From Flaveria trinervia (taxonomy: Eukaryota > Streptophyta > Magnoliopsida > Asterales > Asteraceae), in NCBI GenBank assembly GCA_025506515.1, contig CM046442.1:14056863-14120862 (forward strand): a stretch of 64,000 nucleotides of DNA. Reading direction: 5' to 3'. Below, one piece after another: positions 12,420 to 22,842 of the stretch. Position numbers and translations under genes: made by a program. Each line of letters starts with the position of its first letter. Positions within the stretch are counted from its first letter, which is position 1. Below the pieces are notes generated by a model that saw only the letters and a list, made by a program, of their open reading frames with translations, was not told the origin of the DNA and searched no databases.

Positions 12420-12740
12420 TCTAGATTGACACAGTACCGGAGTACCGGAGTCCGAAGATTGACACAATACCGGAGTACGCGATTCGTTTCTCTTTCATCT
12501 CATCTCAGTTTCACGCACTACTCCCGACTCATGTCCGAAGACTGATACTGTGCAGGGGTCTGAACACAAACCCCCGACTCATGTCCGAAGACTGACACAA
12601 CACCGGAGTATGCGATCCTCTTCTCATTCATCCGGATCCTGTCTCATACAATACCCTCGACTCATGTCTGAAGACTGATACTGTGCCGGGGCCTGTAACC
12701 AAACCCCTGACTCATGTCCGAAGATTGACACAGTACCGGA
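12420..12740. repeat. Tandem CCGGAGTACGCGA / TGTCCGAAGA array in the solo Gypsy LTR
   Basis: Units of roughly 65 bp combine CCCGACTCATGTCCGAAG, ACTGACACA and CACCGGAGTA(C/T)GCGAT. About four imperfect copies are present. The position matches the 22-bp GGATACAGTTGACCC arrays of the full-length Gypsy LTRs at 33400-33490 and 40550-40670, though the unit sequence is quite different. Confidence 0.75.
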
Positions 12741-13109
12741 GTACGCGACAAGGACCTCTTTCGAGTCATTTGCGACACAGAGTCGCTCACCTCATACATA
12801 TGCTTGCAAGCCTTTCATTCGTTCATTCATTCATTCATGCATGCATTCATTCATTACGTTCCTCTTTTCATTATCTTTCACTTTACGTTACATAATACTT
12901 TCATTACATTCATTAACGTTCAACGCAAAGCTAAGGGAAGACATACATACATAATAAGGAACATACACATAATCATAAACATACACCATCACCATACAGG
13001 CAACATCATACATACATAACACACACAGACATAAGCCATCACATTACAGCTAGGCCTATCTCCCCATAATACCCCTTTAAAGACCACTTAGAAAACCTTA
13101 AGTCCAAAT

Positions 13110-13510
13110 TAGGCACATGGGACCTTCCAGGCGCATGAGCATAAAAATTCTAAGTGTAAAACAGTTTAGGCGCTTCTGCCCTGTTCAGGCGCTTTGCCAC
13201 TATGCAGGCGCATGACACATGTTTAGGCGCATCACTAACACTTAGCCATTTCAACACTTGGGCGCATGGGCACTATTTAGGCGCATGGCCAACACTTGGG
13301 CGCATGGCCAACACTTGGGCGCATGGGCAACACTTAGGCGCATGGGCCACTGTTTAGGCGCATGGGCAACACTTGGGCGCATGGGCAACACTTTGGCGCA
13401 TGGGCAACACTTGGGCGCATGGGCAAAACTTAGGCGTCTGGCCACTCATGCTGGGCGCATGGGCCACTGTTTGGGCGCATGAGCCACCTCTGGGTGCATG
13501 GACCACTGTT
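13110..13510. repeat. GGCGCATGGGCAACACTT array in the solo Gypsy LTR
   Basis: GGCGCATG occurs at least twelve times with about 19-30 bp spacing, separated by CAACACTT(A/G) or CACTGTTTA. It is GC- and CpG-rich in an AT-rich region. It is the inverse of the CATGCGCC array in the Gypsy LTRs at 32580-32970 and 39600-40130. Confidence 0.9.
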
Positions 13511-14168
13511 CATGTTCATCAGAACATTCTGAAATATTTTCTATGCTATCAACATCACCCGATTATCATTCTAATGATACCCAAGCACAAATCTAACATA
13601 CTAAGAGCATCTAAGCATGCTACACATCAACAATAACCCATAATCAACTCTAAAACATACATACATACATACATCATTTCAAACATAAAGCTGTAGAGCC
13701 ACGATTACTTTCAAAATGTTTACTTCATATGCATAATAGCCCCAAAACATTGAAAATCAGTAAAAGAGGGGTTCTAGAAACTTACCTTGAGCAGCCTTTG
13801 AGCAACACACTTCCAGTTCGAGACCCACCTTCGATTCAGCTCTTGAATCCCGAAAACAAACACTAAATACCAAGAACTTCGGTCAAGAACTCGAAACCCA
13901 GCTGAAACTGAGCTCTTATAAGAGAAGACTTACCTTTGCAGCTGCTTCTTTCTCTTTCTCTCTCTAGAACCGGGGCTCTCTCTCTTCTTTCTTCCTTTCA
14001 GCCGAATGAAGAAGATGAAGAAAAAATGGGCGACCATGCCCCTTTAAACCTTAAAGTAAAAAGGTTTTGTACTTTGTACACTTTTTACCCCTCCACTTGT
14101 GCTTATTATCTATTCTTTCTATTTACTTTTCTTTTCCTTTCGTTTAAATAGAAATTCGGGGTGTTACA

Positions 14169-14561
14169 TGCTCCCCCTTCCTTAACACTATTTTGTTTTT
14201 TTTTCAAAATAGATGAGTTTTGCAAAACATATTTGTAAAATATGTCATTTGTAATTCTAATTGAAAAACACAATAAGAAAATAACAACATGTGTAAAAAA
14301 TAATATAAAATGATACCAAATATAAAATAGAATGTGGATATTTATAAAAATATATAAAAATGTCTAAAAAAATAACGAACTGACATATATGACACTATAA
14401 CCTAATATGTTTGACACAATGATTTAATGTATTTGATACAATGGTCAAAATGTCTTGCACTTTATAAAATATGAAAAATATATGTCAAGTTTAAAATCTT
14501 TTGTGACAGAAGAGAGAGGACACATAAAAAGGTTCAAAAGGAAAATCTCTTAAATGATCAT
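14169..14561. other. AT-rich spacer between two solo LTRs
   Basis: This 393-bp stretch joins the target duplications of the two neighbouring solo LTRs. It is AT-rich with an A/T-run palindrome near 14190-14210. No frame, repeat family or RNA gene was recognised. Confidence 0.6.
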
Positions 14562-14845
14562 TGTCACACCCCGACCGACAGCGGAATCATCGGGGCGAAC
14601 GAATGTGAAACGATTGTTCATAGCACATGGAACTAATTAAGTTGAAATAAAATAAATATCATTAATCATTGAACATTACAAGACAAATAAGTCCATACAA
14701 TATAGAAGCTTCAAACAAAGAAATGACATATTTAGTTAAACTAGGTCCAAGTCTTATATGAGCACGAAAAGAATCCTCAAGTAGTAAACCTGAAACATAT
14801 TAAAAATAAAGGGTCAACTTTAAAAGTTGGTGAGTTCCCATGGTT

Positions 14846-14905
14846 TAAACACACACACACAGATATATATATATATATTTATATATATATATATATATAT
14901 ACACA
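14846..14905. repeat. AC/AT dinucleotide microsatellite
   Basis: An (AC)n tract runs directly into an interrupted (AT)n tract inside the solo LTR. Confidence 0.9.
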
Positions 14906-16211
14906 TAAAAGGTTTACAAGTAGCAATTCATGTTAATGGTTATGAGTTAGCAAATTTATAGAACACATACAGTTACAACCAAACTCGACTTCATTACAAG
15001 TATATATGATTGGCTAAGTGTATTTGGTTCCCATGATGAACAAACATACGTCATCAGGAGCTGGTAATACATTGGCTTTAGCACCAAATAGGCTTGTTAG
15101 GCCCAAAGATCTAAGACGTCACCAGGCTAACAATGTTAATAATTGTAAACAAAATATGTATCTCATATAAAACTTATAATAACACAAATAACCATGACAA
15201 AAAGGTAAAGATGAATTGCATGTGGATTTACAAGTATCAAGATGTTTACAAGTGTAAGTTGATAAAGTTAACATGTTTCACCCCAAAAGGTGTGAAATAA
15301 AGTAAAAAGAGGGCATAGAGAACTCACATGAAAAAACACATGCTAAGAGTTGCACTTAAGATAACGATAAGAAGATAAGATGGTTCCAACGATTTCTTCA
15401 CAATTCAACCTACGGTTGATGTCTCAGAATTAGAACAAATATGAGATTCAAGAATAAATATGAATTAGGGTTTCATTTAGAATTTGGGGGTTTTAATAAA
15501 ATAAAGCAATCGTTTATGTTTCGATTCAATAATGTTGGAATCAATCAATTAAATATAAGAATTATAGTGAAAGATTCAATAATTAAATTTATTGAGTTAA
15601 CATGATGTGTGAAAAGAAATAATTAATTATATAAAAATTTGTTAGAGGTACTTAATTGAATATTTATTTAGATGGCTTTAAATTATTTAAAATCATTTTA
15701 TATAGTTTTGAACTTCTAAATGATTTATTATAAAAATCTTATAATACAACTTTTAGTAATAAGTATAATATATTATTTTACAAGTTTCAAGAGTTTAAGT
15801 AATAGTTAAGGAGTAAATCTATAAACTAATCTTGATATAATATAATTAAAGGAATAGATAAATAGCTAATTATTTAAATGATTATTTAAATAACTATTTA
15901 AGTAATTATTCATTTAACATATTGATTTATAAAATGTAAATAAAATCATAATTAATCTATAATTACGGATAATGTAATAACTAGAGATAACTTAGTCATT
16001 TCAACTATTAAAATTTTATTTTATAAAAATAAACTAATTATAACATTTGTTATTAATATTTTATATGAAAATTATTAAGGTGTTTAAAGAAATAATTTAT
16101 AGAAAATAATTAGGTAACTTTTTTATAACCAAAGTTTATAAAACTGATTTTTATAATTTTTAGAAAATTTTATATGTCCTAAAACATTTGAAAAACATTA
16201 AAAAAATGGGC

Positions 16212-16290
16212 TGAGGGTCCCCGGGTTCAAACCCGGGACCTCAAGTCCACACAACATGCACATTACCAGTAAACCAAAGGCCTTAGCTGT
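16212..16290 (-). other. tRNA-derived module with A box and B box inside the LTR
   Basis: On the minus strand an A-box-like TGGTTTACTGG (16276-16266) is followed about 30 bp on by a B-box-like GGGTTTGAACCC (16234-16223), the two parts of an internal RNA polymerase III promoter. The B box lies in a strong CCCGGGTTTGAACCCGGG palindrome. No acceptor-stem pairing or sensible anticodon arm was seen, so it is not called a tRNA gene. The related LTR has the same module at 42655-42725. Confidence 0.6.
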
Positions 16291-17521
16291 AATTGATAAT
16301 GATTTTTAAATGATAAAACACAACAAATAAGATTTCCCCCAAATCTTCATGAACCCTAATTCGATTTTGATTCAATTGACCATCCAAATGATGTTGTTAA
16401 CGAAATCATTCATGGGGCTTTTGATCCTAGAATGAAACCAAATGTAGATGTGGTTTCAATTACCTAGATAAATTCCGAAACGATTAGAACAAGAACAAGG
16501 AAGCCATGACTATGTTGAAGTTGATTCGATACCCAAATGTTGATGTTAATCAAATTAAATTTGCTGATAGCTTTTAGGGTCGAAGTTAAGCAAAAGCCCT
16601 CTGTCAATTCGGTTTAATAGAGCTTCGAACATGGATCTCCGTTAAGTTGCAAGTCGTGATGAATGTGATGGTCGTATGCGATCTGTGTTGTGTTTCAGAT
16701 GAAATTACGTTGTGTAAGAGTTTAGTTACGATTAAGCTATCGTGTATGTGCAATTAATTTGATTATTATTGAGTATAAATGCTTGAACGACTTGAAGATT
16801 TAATGGTAATCGGCAACCGAGTTCGATCCTTTCATACACGATGTTTAAAGCTAATTTAAGTCCTTCAATGCGGTCGAGTTACGTTCACAGATAAGTTGTA
16901 AACGTTTGGGGTTCAATTTCACACGTTATGCCAACTTTTGGGCTTCGTCGGAGTTTGGCCGGAGACGGCCGGAGAGTCCGCCGGATTTGCGGGGGTAGGG
17001 GGAGTTGGTTTGGGTTCTAAAATTTTACAATTTTGGTCCCTGATGTTTAAGTTGTTTGTTATTATATGTAAAAACTTTTAATTAAGATTTGAGAATTACA
17101 AAGTAAACCCTAGACTTATATAAACTAATTTGAATAATAAAATAATAATTAGTTATTAATCTTTAATATTTTTATAAGCTTGTAAACCTTATAACTTGAT
17201 TATCTATTTTTATTAATAAAAATTCATAACTACCAATAAAATTTTATAAGTTTATTACAAGTCATTTTATAACTAAATAAATTTCAAGTAAACTTTTTCA
17301 TTTAATTATTTATTATAAAATGATTAATAAGACTTTATAACTATACAAAAAAATACTTATCACTCTATGAATTATTACAAGTTGTTTTAAATAATTAGTA
17401 AATAAATAATTCATAATGTAAGTTGCATTTAATCCATTAAAACTATTAACATAATTTAATAATGGAAACTCAAAATGAGTTTGGGTTTGGGTTATAATTT
17501 GAAAAAATGACGGATGTTACA

Positions 17522-18099
17522 ATCATAGAATCCCTAACTTTATGAGCTATCACACTTTGATTGATTTTAGGTTAAATATTTTTTTACTATAAACCTACCC
17601 ATAACAATTTATTTTATTATAGACCTACCCATATATCTATACAATAATATAAAATATCTGATTAGAACGTAATTATAATTTTGCTCGAATTTTAAAACAT
17701 TTAAAACAATTTTTTAAGCATAAATTGTGCTCAAGTAACAGGATATCATGATTCTCTCCTATATACGATGAAAAGATACTTTAATGTTTTTAGACTCCAC
17801 GCATGAAGTTGTACGATGTACGATGGAGCTACGAAACTTGATGAACATGTAGCACAATACCGAGAAAAGATGGAGACTATCCTTATCCCTTTACATTTGG
17901 AAGAAGCCTGCTTGTGTAAAGGCATTGGATCGACCCTCACAGGATCTGTAGTATATAGCTACTAAGATACTATTTGTTTTTCTTCAAAAACTCTTCCCCA
18001 CCTTTTCATCTGCGCGTACACAGATGCAGGAAGAGGTTTTGAGTGCGTAGATTGTTTGTTTTTCAGAAGACGTTTCATTAAAAAACATCTTCCTAACAT
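17522..18099. other. Spacer between the solo LTR and Copia-2
   Basis: No gene was recognised. Around 17960-18110 there are two imperfect inverted repeats (CATCTG...CAGATG; GAAGACGTTT...AAACATCTTC) and a doubled TTTGTTTTTC phrase, which suggests a small MITE remnant, but ends could not be set. Confidence 0.45.
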
Positions 18100-18225
18100 C
18101 TGTGTGGAGAAGACATGGACCTATCACTTCTGAGGTCTTCGAACCTCTTCTCAACTTTTCAATACACTCCCGCCTCCCTTCAACTCCTCCCATCGGCCGC
18201 CCCACTCACATTGCTAAAGTCATGT

Positions 18226-18703
18226 GTGAAAGTACCACTCACATTGCTAAGGATTGTCCCTTCAATCCTAAAGGTACTGTTCATATGACCAAACAAAGGC
18301 TTCAAAGAGTTCTAAGAAGATTCAAGCTTCGGAAGGAAAACCTATTTCCTTCGGAAGCTCCAAGTCTAAGAAGAAGGAAAGTGGAAAATTATCTTCGGAA
18401 GAAAAATTGGTCTCGGAAGAAAGGAGTTCTTCCGAAGCACTGAAGTCTGCTGCAGTGTCTGCAGAATCTTTCGAATGTTCAGTCATCAAAACTTCTGAAG
18501 TTCCAAAATCTTCCAAAGTTTTGAAGGTCAAGTCCAAGACTCCAAAGGTGGTGTGGATGTCTAAGAAAGACCAAGTGAGTGAGAATTGTCCATCAACAAC
18601 AGCTCAAGATCCTCTTAGAACAACCATAGGATCTATTACTATTGAATTACCTTCTGCAAATTAGCCCAAGACAAGCAAGGCTTGGGTTTCCAAATGTAAC
18701 TAA
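18226..18703 (+). pseudogene. Copia-2 gag, C-terminal remnant
   Basis: A partial zinc knuckle (CESTTHIAKDC) at about 18226-18258 is followed by a low-complexity Ser/Lys/Glu-rich tail. The tail ends with the repeated phrase VVWMSK and then AWVSKCN before a stop at 18701-18703. The frame changes at least twice. WVSK.N just before the gag stop is also seen in Copia-6 and Copia-7, which supports the assignment. Several CTTCGGAAG palindromes fall within this coding tail, so they shape its Ser/Glu-rich composition. The N-terminal UBN2 part is absent. Confidence 0.7.
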
Positions 18704-18720
18704 TCTTTCTCTTTGTGTAG

Positions 18721-21700
18721 GGACAGCTGAAGACAGACAAAAATGTCTGGATCATAGACAGTGGCTATTCCAGGCACATGACATGCAATAGGTCATTACT
18801 CCAGAACTTTGAAAGGATTGATGGAGGACAGTTGCTATTGGAGGAGATGAAGGTGGTTATATTTCTGGAAGGGGCAAGGTCACAAATGGTAAGCTCAGCA
18901 AAGAAAAGGTAAACTTTGTTAAGGAGCTTGGATACAATCTTCTGAGTGTATCTCAATTTTGTGATCAGAGTCACAACATGCTCTTTACTGAGCATGAGTA
19001 CAGTGTTCTTAAGCCTAGTGTGGTCATTCCTTATGAGCATATCCTGCTTAGAGCCCCCAAGAAAGGAAACATGTACAAGATGGATTTGCAAGAAACCTCT
19101 CCCTCTAGAGAAGTTTCATGCTTTATGTCTAAAGCCAATAGTGATGAGTCTTTCCTATGGCATAAAAGAATGTGCCATGTAAACTTTAAGAACATGAATA
19201 AATTAATTAAGCATGATTTGGTAACTGGAATGCCAAAGAAAGAGTTTACAAGTGATGACCATTGTGTTGCATGCTTGAAAGGGAAGCAACATAAGGTATC
19301 TCACAAGCCTAAGGAAAAGAACTCCATCACTACTCCCCTACACTTGTTACATATGGATCTCTTTGGCCCCATCAGTGTAATGAGTTTAAGAAGGACCTTA
19401 TACTGTCTAGTGATCACAGATGACTTTACAAGATTCACTTGGGTTTTCTTCCTTAGAACTAAGGATGAGACTCTTGAGATTTTGAAGAATTTCATCTTAA
19501 AGATTGAGAATCAGTCTGATCACAAGGTCAAAATCATAAGATGTGATCAAGGAACTGAATTTAAGAACCAAATCCTTGATACATTTTGTGATGAAAAGGG
19601 TATTACAAGACAATTCAGTGCTCCCAGGACTCCTCAGTAAAATGGTGTTGCTGAGAGAAGATGCAAGACACTGATTGAAGTTGCAAGAACCATGCTGTCT
19701 GACTCTAAACTGCCCATCACTTTCTGGGCAGAGGCAGTCAACACTGCCTGCTATGTGCAGAAAAAAGTTTTAGTTGTTAAGACTCATGGCAAGACTCCTT
19801 ATGAACTTTGGCACAAGAGGAAACCTTTCATTGGTTTTCTCAGGTCATTTGGATGTCCTTGCACCATCTTGAATACCAAAGATCAAATTGCCAAGTTTGC
19901 TGAAAAATCAGATGATGGACACTTTATTGGAAACTCTTCCCAAGCTAAGGCTTATAGAGTGTACAATCTCAGAACTAGAATTGTTGAGGAGTCAGCCAAT
20001 GTGACTTTCAATGAACACACACCTTGTGTTGCTGGTTCTGGTCCAGATTGGTTATTTGATCTTGATTTAGTTACCAACTGTTTTAACAAATCTTGTGAGA
20101 TTGTTTTAGGATCTGCAAAAAATTTAAATACAGGTGATCCTGATCCAAGATTTGAGCTAGGAAGACCTTCAAGTCACACATCTTCAGCTCCAGTTGGAAC
20201 TACTTCTGCAAATGAGGTTTTTATGCACAATAATGACAAACTCAACTGATACATCTGGTATGCCTTCAAATTCCAGCTCAGAGGCTCTACGACCAGATAA
20301 GAACACCTCAACTATGGAAGACAACAATGGTGGTGGTGATAGTGACCAAGAATTTCTTGATGCCACTAACCACACCATAGTTGAGAACATCAATGATGTC
20401 ACACACTGCTTGGATCAAGTTTCACTTGATAAGTGTGTTGATGTGGTGGGAGAAACATCCATGCCAGATCTAAATTTCTCTAATTTAGATCTTTCTAAAC
20501 AACTTGCTGTGATCCCTCAGGTTAGGATCCACAAGTCTCACCCTACCACAAACATCAATGGAGATATTGTCTCAGGAGTAAAGACAAGAGGACAAACCCA
20601 TCAAGCAAATGTTTGTCTTCATTCTTGTTTTCTATCCCAGATAGAGCCAAAGAAAGTTGATGAAGCTCTAAAGGATGGAAGTTGGGTTGAAGCTATATAA
20701 CAAGAGCTACTTTAATTCAAAAGGCAGAAAGTTTGGAACCTTTGTCCTCTTCCTTCTAGGAAGACTACCATTGGAACCAAATGGGTGTTTACGAACAAGA
20801 AAGATGATAGAGGCATCATTATCAAGAACAAAGCTAGACTGGTTGTTCAAGGATACACACAAGAAGAAGGGATTGACTACACTGATGTCTTTGCTAACAT
20901 TTGCTGCATCCAAGAACTTCAAGGTCTTTCAACTTGATGTGAAGTGTGCCTTTTTGTATGGAGTGATAGATGAAGAGGTTTATGTCAAACAGCCACCTGG
21001 TTTTGTAGATCCTGATCATCTTGATTATGTCTGCAAGCCTGACAAAGCTCTCTATGGGCTGCATCAGGCACTCAGGAAATGGTATGAAACACTATCTGAG
21101 TATCTTTGTAAACATGGATACAGGAGAGGTACTATAGATGGAACTCTCTTCATCAAAGGAAAAGGAAAAGACATACTGCTAGTTCAAGTATATGTAGATG
21201 ACATCATCTTGGTTCAACTAATCCAAAGCTCTGCAAAGACTTTGAGAAGCTGATGAAACATTATTTGAAATGAGTGCCATGGGGGAACTCAATTTCTTTC
21301 TGGGAATTCAAGTGAAGCAAGTTGAAGATGGCATCTTCATAAGTCAGTCAAAGTATGTTCAGGACATACTCAAGAGGTTCAACATGACTGACTGTAAGAT
21401 TGCTAAGACACCCATAGCTAGGAACCACTCCCTTGGTCCTGATCTTGAGGGGGAGTGTGTAGATGAGCACTTATACAGGGCTATGATTGGGTCTCTTATG
21501 TATCTTACTGCTAGCAGGCCTGATATCATGTTTGCTACTTGCATCTGTGCAATATATCAAGCCAACCCTAAGATGTCTCACCTTATCACTGTCAAGAGGA
21601 TTCTAAGATACCTCAAAGGTGCATCAACACTTGGTTTACGGTATCCCAAGAATGCTGACTTCAATCTGTATGCCTATACAAATAGTGATTATGGTTGTTG

Positions 21701-22133
21701 CAATATGACTGCAAAGTCTACATCTGGGGAATGTCAATTTGTTAGTGGAAGGGTTGTCTCATGGCAATGAAAGAAACAATCCTGTGTCTCTGCATCAACT
21801 GCTGAAGCTGAATACATTGCTGCTGCAAGCTGCTATGCTCAAGTACTTTGGATTCAAAATCAGATACTGGACTATGGGTTAAACTTCAAGGAGACTCCTA
21901 TTCATATGGACAACAAAAATGCTATCTCAATCACAGAGAACCCTATACAGCACTCAAGGACAAAGCACATCAATATCAGGTATCATTTAATAAGAGATAA
22001 CTATGAAAAGGGATTAATTAAACTAGTCAAAGTTCATACAGATGAACAATATGTTGATCTGTTTACAAACGCTTTTGATGAACAGAGATTTAAATATCTC
22101 ATATCAGCTATTGGGATGATAAACTTTCAGTAA
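18721..22133 (+). pseudogene. Copia-2 pol: protease, integrase, RT, RNase H (degenerate)
   Basis: Pol copies element RNA and inserts the DNA. Protease WIIDSGYSRHM lies at about 18748-18780. The GAG-pre-integrase HHCC region (LWHKRMCH ... CVACLKGKQH) lies at about 19155-19290. Integrase core follows with MDLFGP and RCDQGTEF; the catalytic Glu of VAERR comes just after a stop at 19638-19640. RT carries QLDVKCAFLYG and an intact YVDD near 21190-21202. RNase H includes STAEAEYIAAAS and HSRTKHINIR. Further breaks lie near 18840-18900, 20230, 20698, 21250 and at a stop at 21768-21770. The family is certain; the copy is dead. Confidence 0.92.
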
Positions 22134-22289
22134 GATTTTCTTAAAACTAATTCTTATTATTTCTTAAAAATTATGTGTCCTAAGTTGTCTAGTTCATCAC
22201 TTTCATAAGCTCATGTTTTCTTTGGATGAAAATTTCTTTTTGAAGACTTTCCTTAGATTTTTGAAAATTTCTGATACTTTAGAAGTTAT

Positions 22290-22620
22290 GCTTTTAACTT
22301 CGGAAGGAAATCATGCATTTAAAAATAAACAATTGTCTAAGAGATTTACCTTCGGAAGAGCTTTCAGATTTATCTTCTGAAGCTTAAATACTTGTCTCAG
22401 ACACTTACTTATTTTCAAGGACCATTTACTTCCGAAGCAAAATTAACTCTCGGAAGCTTTGTTGTTTTATATACAAAGCACTCAAGTTTTAATTTCTCTT
22501 CCAAAGCAAAATTCTCAAAACTCTCAGGAAATTCTTCCGAAGTCATTTTAGCTTCGGAAGCTTTTTAATTAAAACTTCCGAAGATAATTAACCTTCGGAA
22601 GCTTTTTGACTTCCAAGAAA
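22290..22620. repeat. Cluster of CTTCGGAAG / CTTCCGAAG palindromes
   Basis: At least seven near-perfect copies of the palindromes CTTCGGAAG or CTTCCGAAG lie between pol and ORF3, several extended as AGCTTCGGAAGCT. The same motif recurs in the gag tail (18308-18440) and again at 24108-24230 in the probable 3' LTR. I recall reports of short palindromic motifs in Sirevirus noncoding regions. Confidence 0.8.
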
Positions 22621-22722
22621 ACTACTTTTTGAGCAAAAGTAAACTACTTTTCAGAGGTGGGACCGACATCCGGATTTCAAAGTTTATCCTCTTTCATTAA
22701 ACTTTATCTAAAATCCTTTTCA

Positions 22723-22842
22723 CATATAAACCCAACGGTTTCCACCTCTTTCTATCATCTGCTCTTCCTCCAAACCTAAAATCTCAAATTTCTCTCTGAA
22801 ATTTCTTTCTCTCCTCTTTCTTTGTCCTTAAGCTACTTCAAA
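22723..22842 (+). promoter_or_regulatory. Promoter-like block and leader in front of ORF3
   Basis: A TATA-box-like CATATAAACCC (about 22723-22732) is followed by roughly 100 bp of CT-rich leader (TCTTCCTCC, TTTCTCTCT, TCTCCTCTTTC) ending at the ORF3 ATG at 22843. Spacing and composition resemble a plant core promoter with 5' UTR. This is inference from sequence only. Confidence 0.45.

Larger units (their letters stand above)
11944..14168 (-). mobile_element. Solo LTR of the Gypsy family found at 31964-41209
   Basis: The 2225-bp block reads TGTAAGGCCCCG... to ...GGGTGTTACA on the plus strand, and its inverse matches the Gypsy LTR ends (TGTAACACC start; ACTGTGAGG and GGGGCCTTACA end). The perfect target duplication TGCTC lies at 11939-11943 and 14169-14173. 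There is no internal sequence. Two repeat arrays lie inside in the same order as in the Gypsy LTRs. Short frames in the block are repeat artefacts. Confidence 0.92.
14562..17521 (-). mobile_element. Solo LTR, 2.96 kb, TGTAACATC family
   Basis: Plus strand begins TGTCACACCCC and ends GATGTTACA. A perfect 5-bp duplication ATCAT flanks it (14557-14561 and 17522-17526). A related copy lies at 41354-43907. The minus strand is probably sense, because there a GGGACCAAAA phrase and a CT-rich leader follow the TGTAACATC start as in the Gypsy LTRs. It contains a dinucleotide repeat, a CCGG-rich block at 16930-16990 and a tRNA-like module at 16212-16290. Length suggests Gypsy, but no coding domain is present to prove it. 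Confidence 0.9.

Noticed and set aside
13110..13510. CRISPR-like repeat-spacer appearance of the GGCGCATG array
   Set aside because: Units are irregular in length, spacers are low-complexity and repeated, and the context is a plant LTR.
13251..13636. Overlapping open frames on both strands across the array
   Set aside because: They arise because the repeat lacks stop codons; the products are simple repeats (HAPKC, MGAWA types).
16212..16290. A functional tRNA gene
   Set aside because: A and B boxes are present, but no acceptor-stem pairing or plausible anticodon arm was seen.
17746..18205. Minus-strand frames of 64 and 73 codons
   Set aside because: No recognisable domain; they overlap a possible MITE remnant and the start of the Copia-2 gag.
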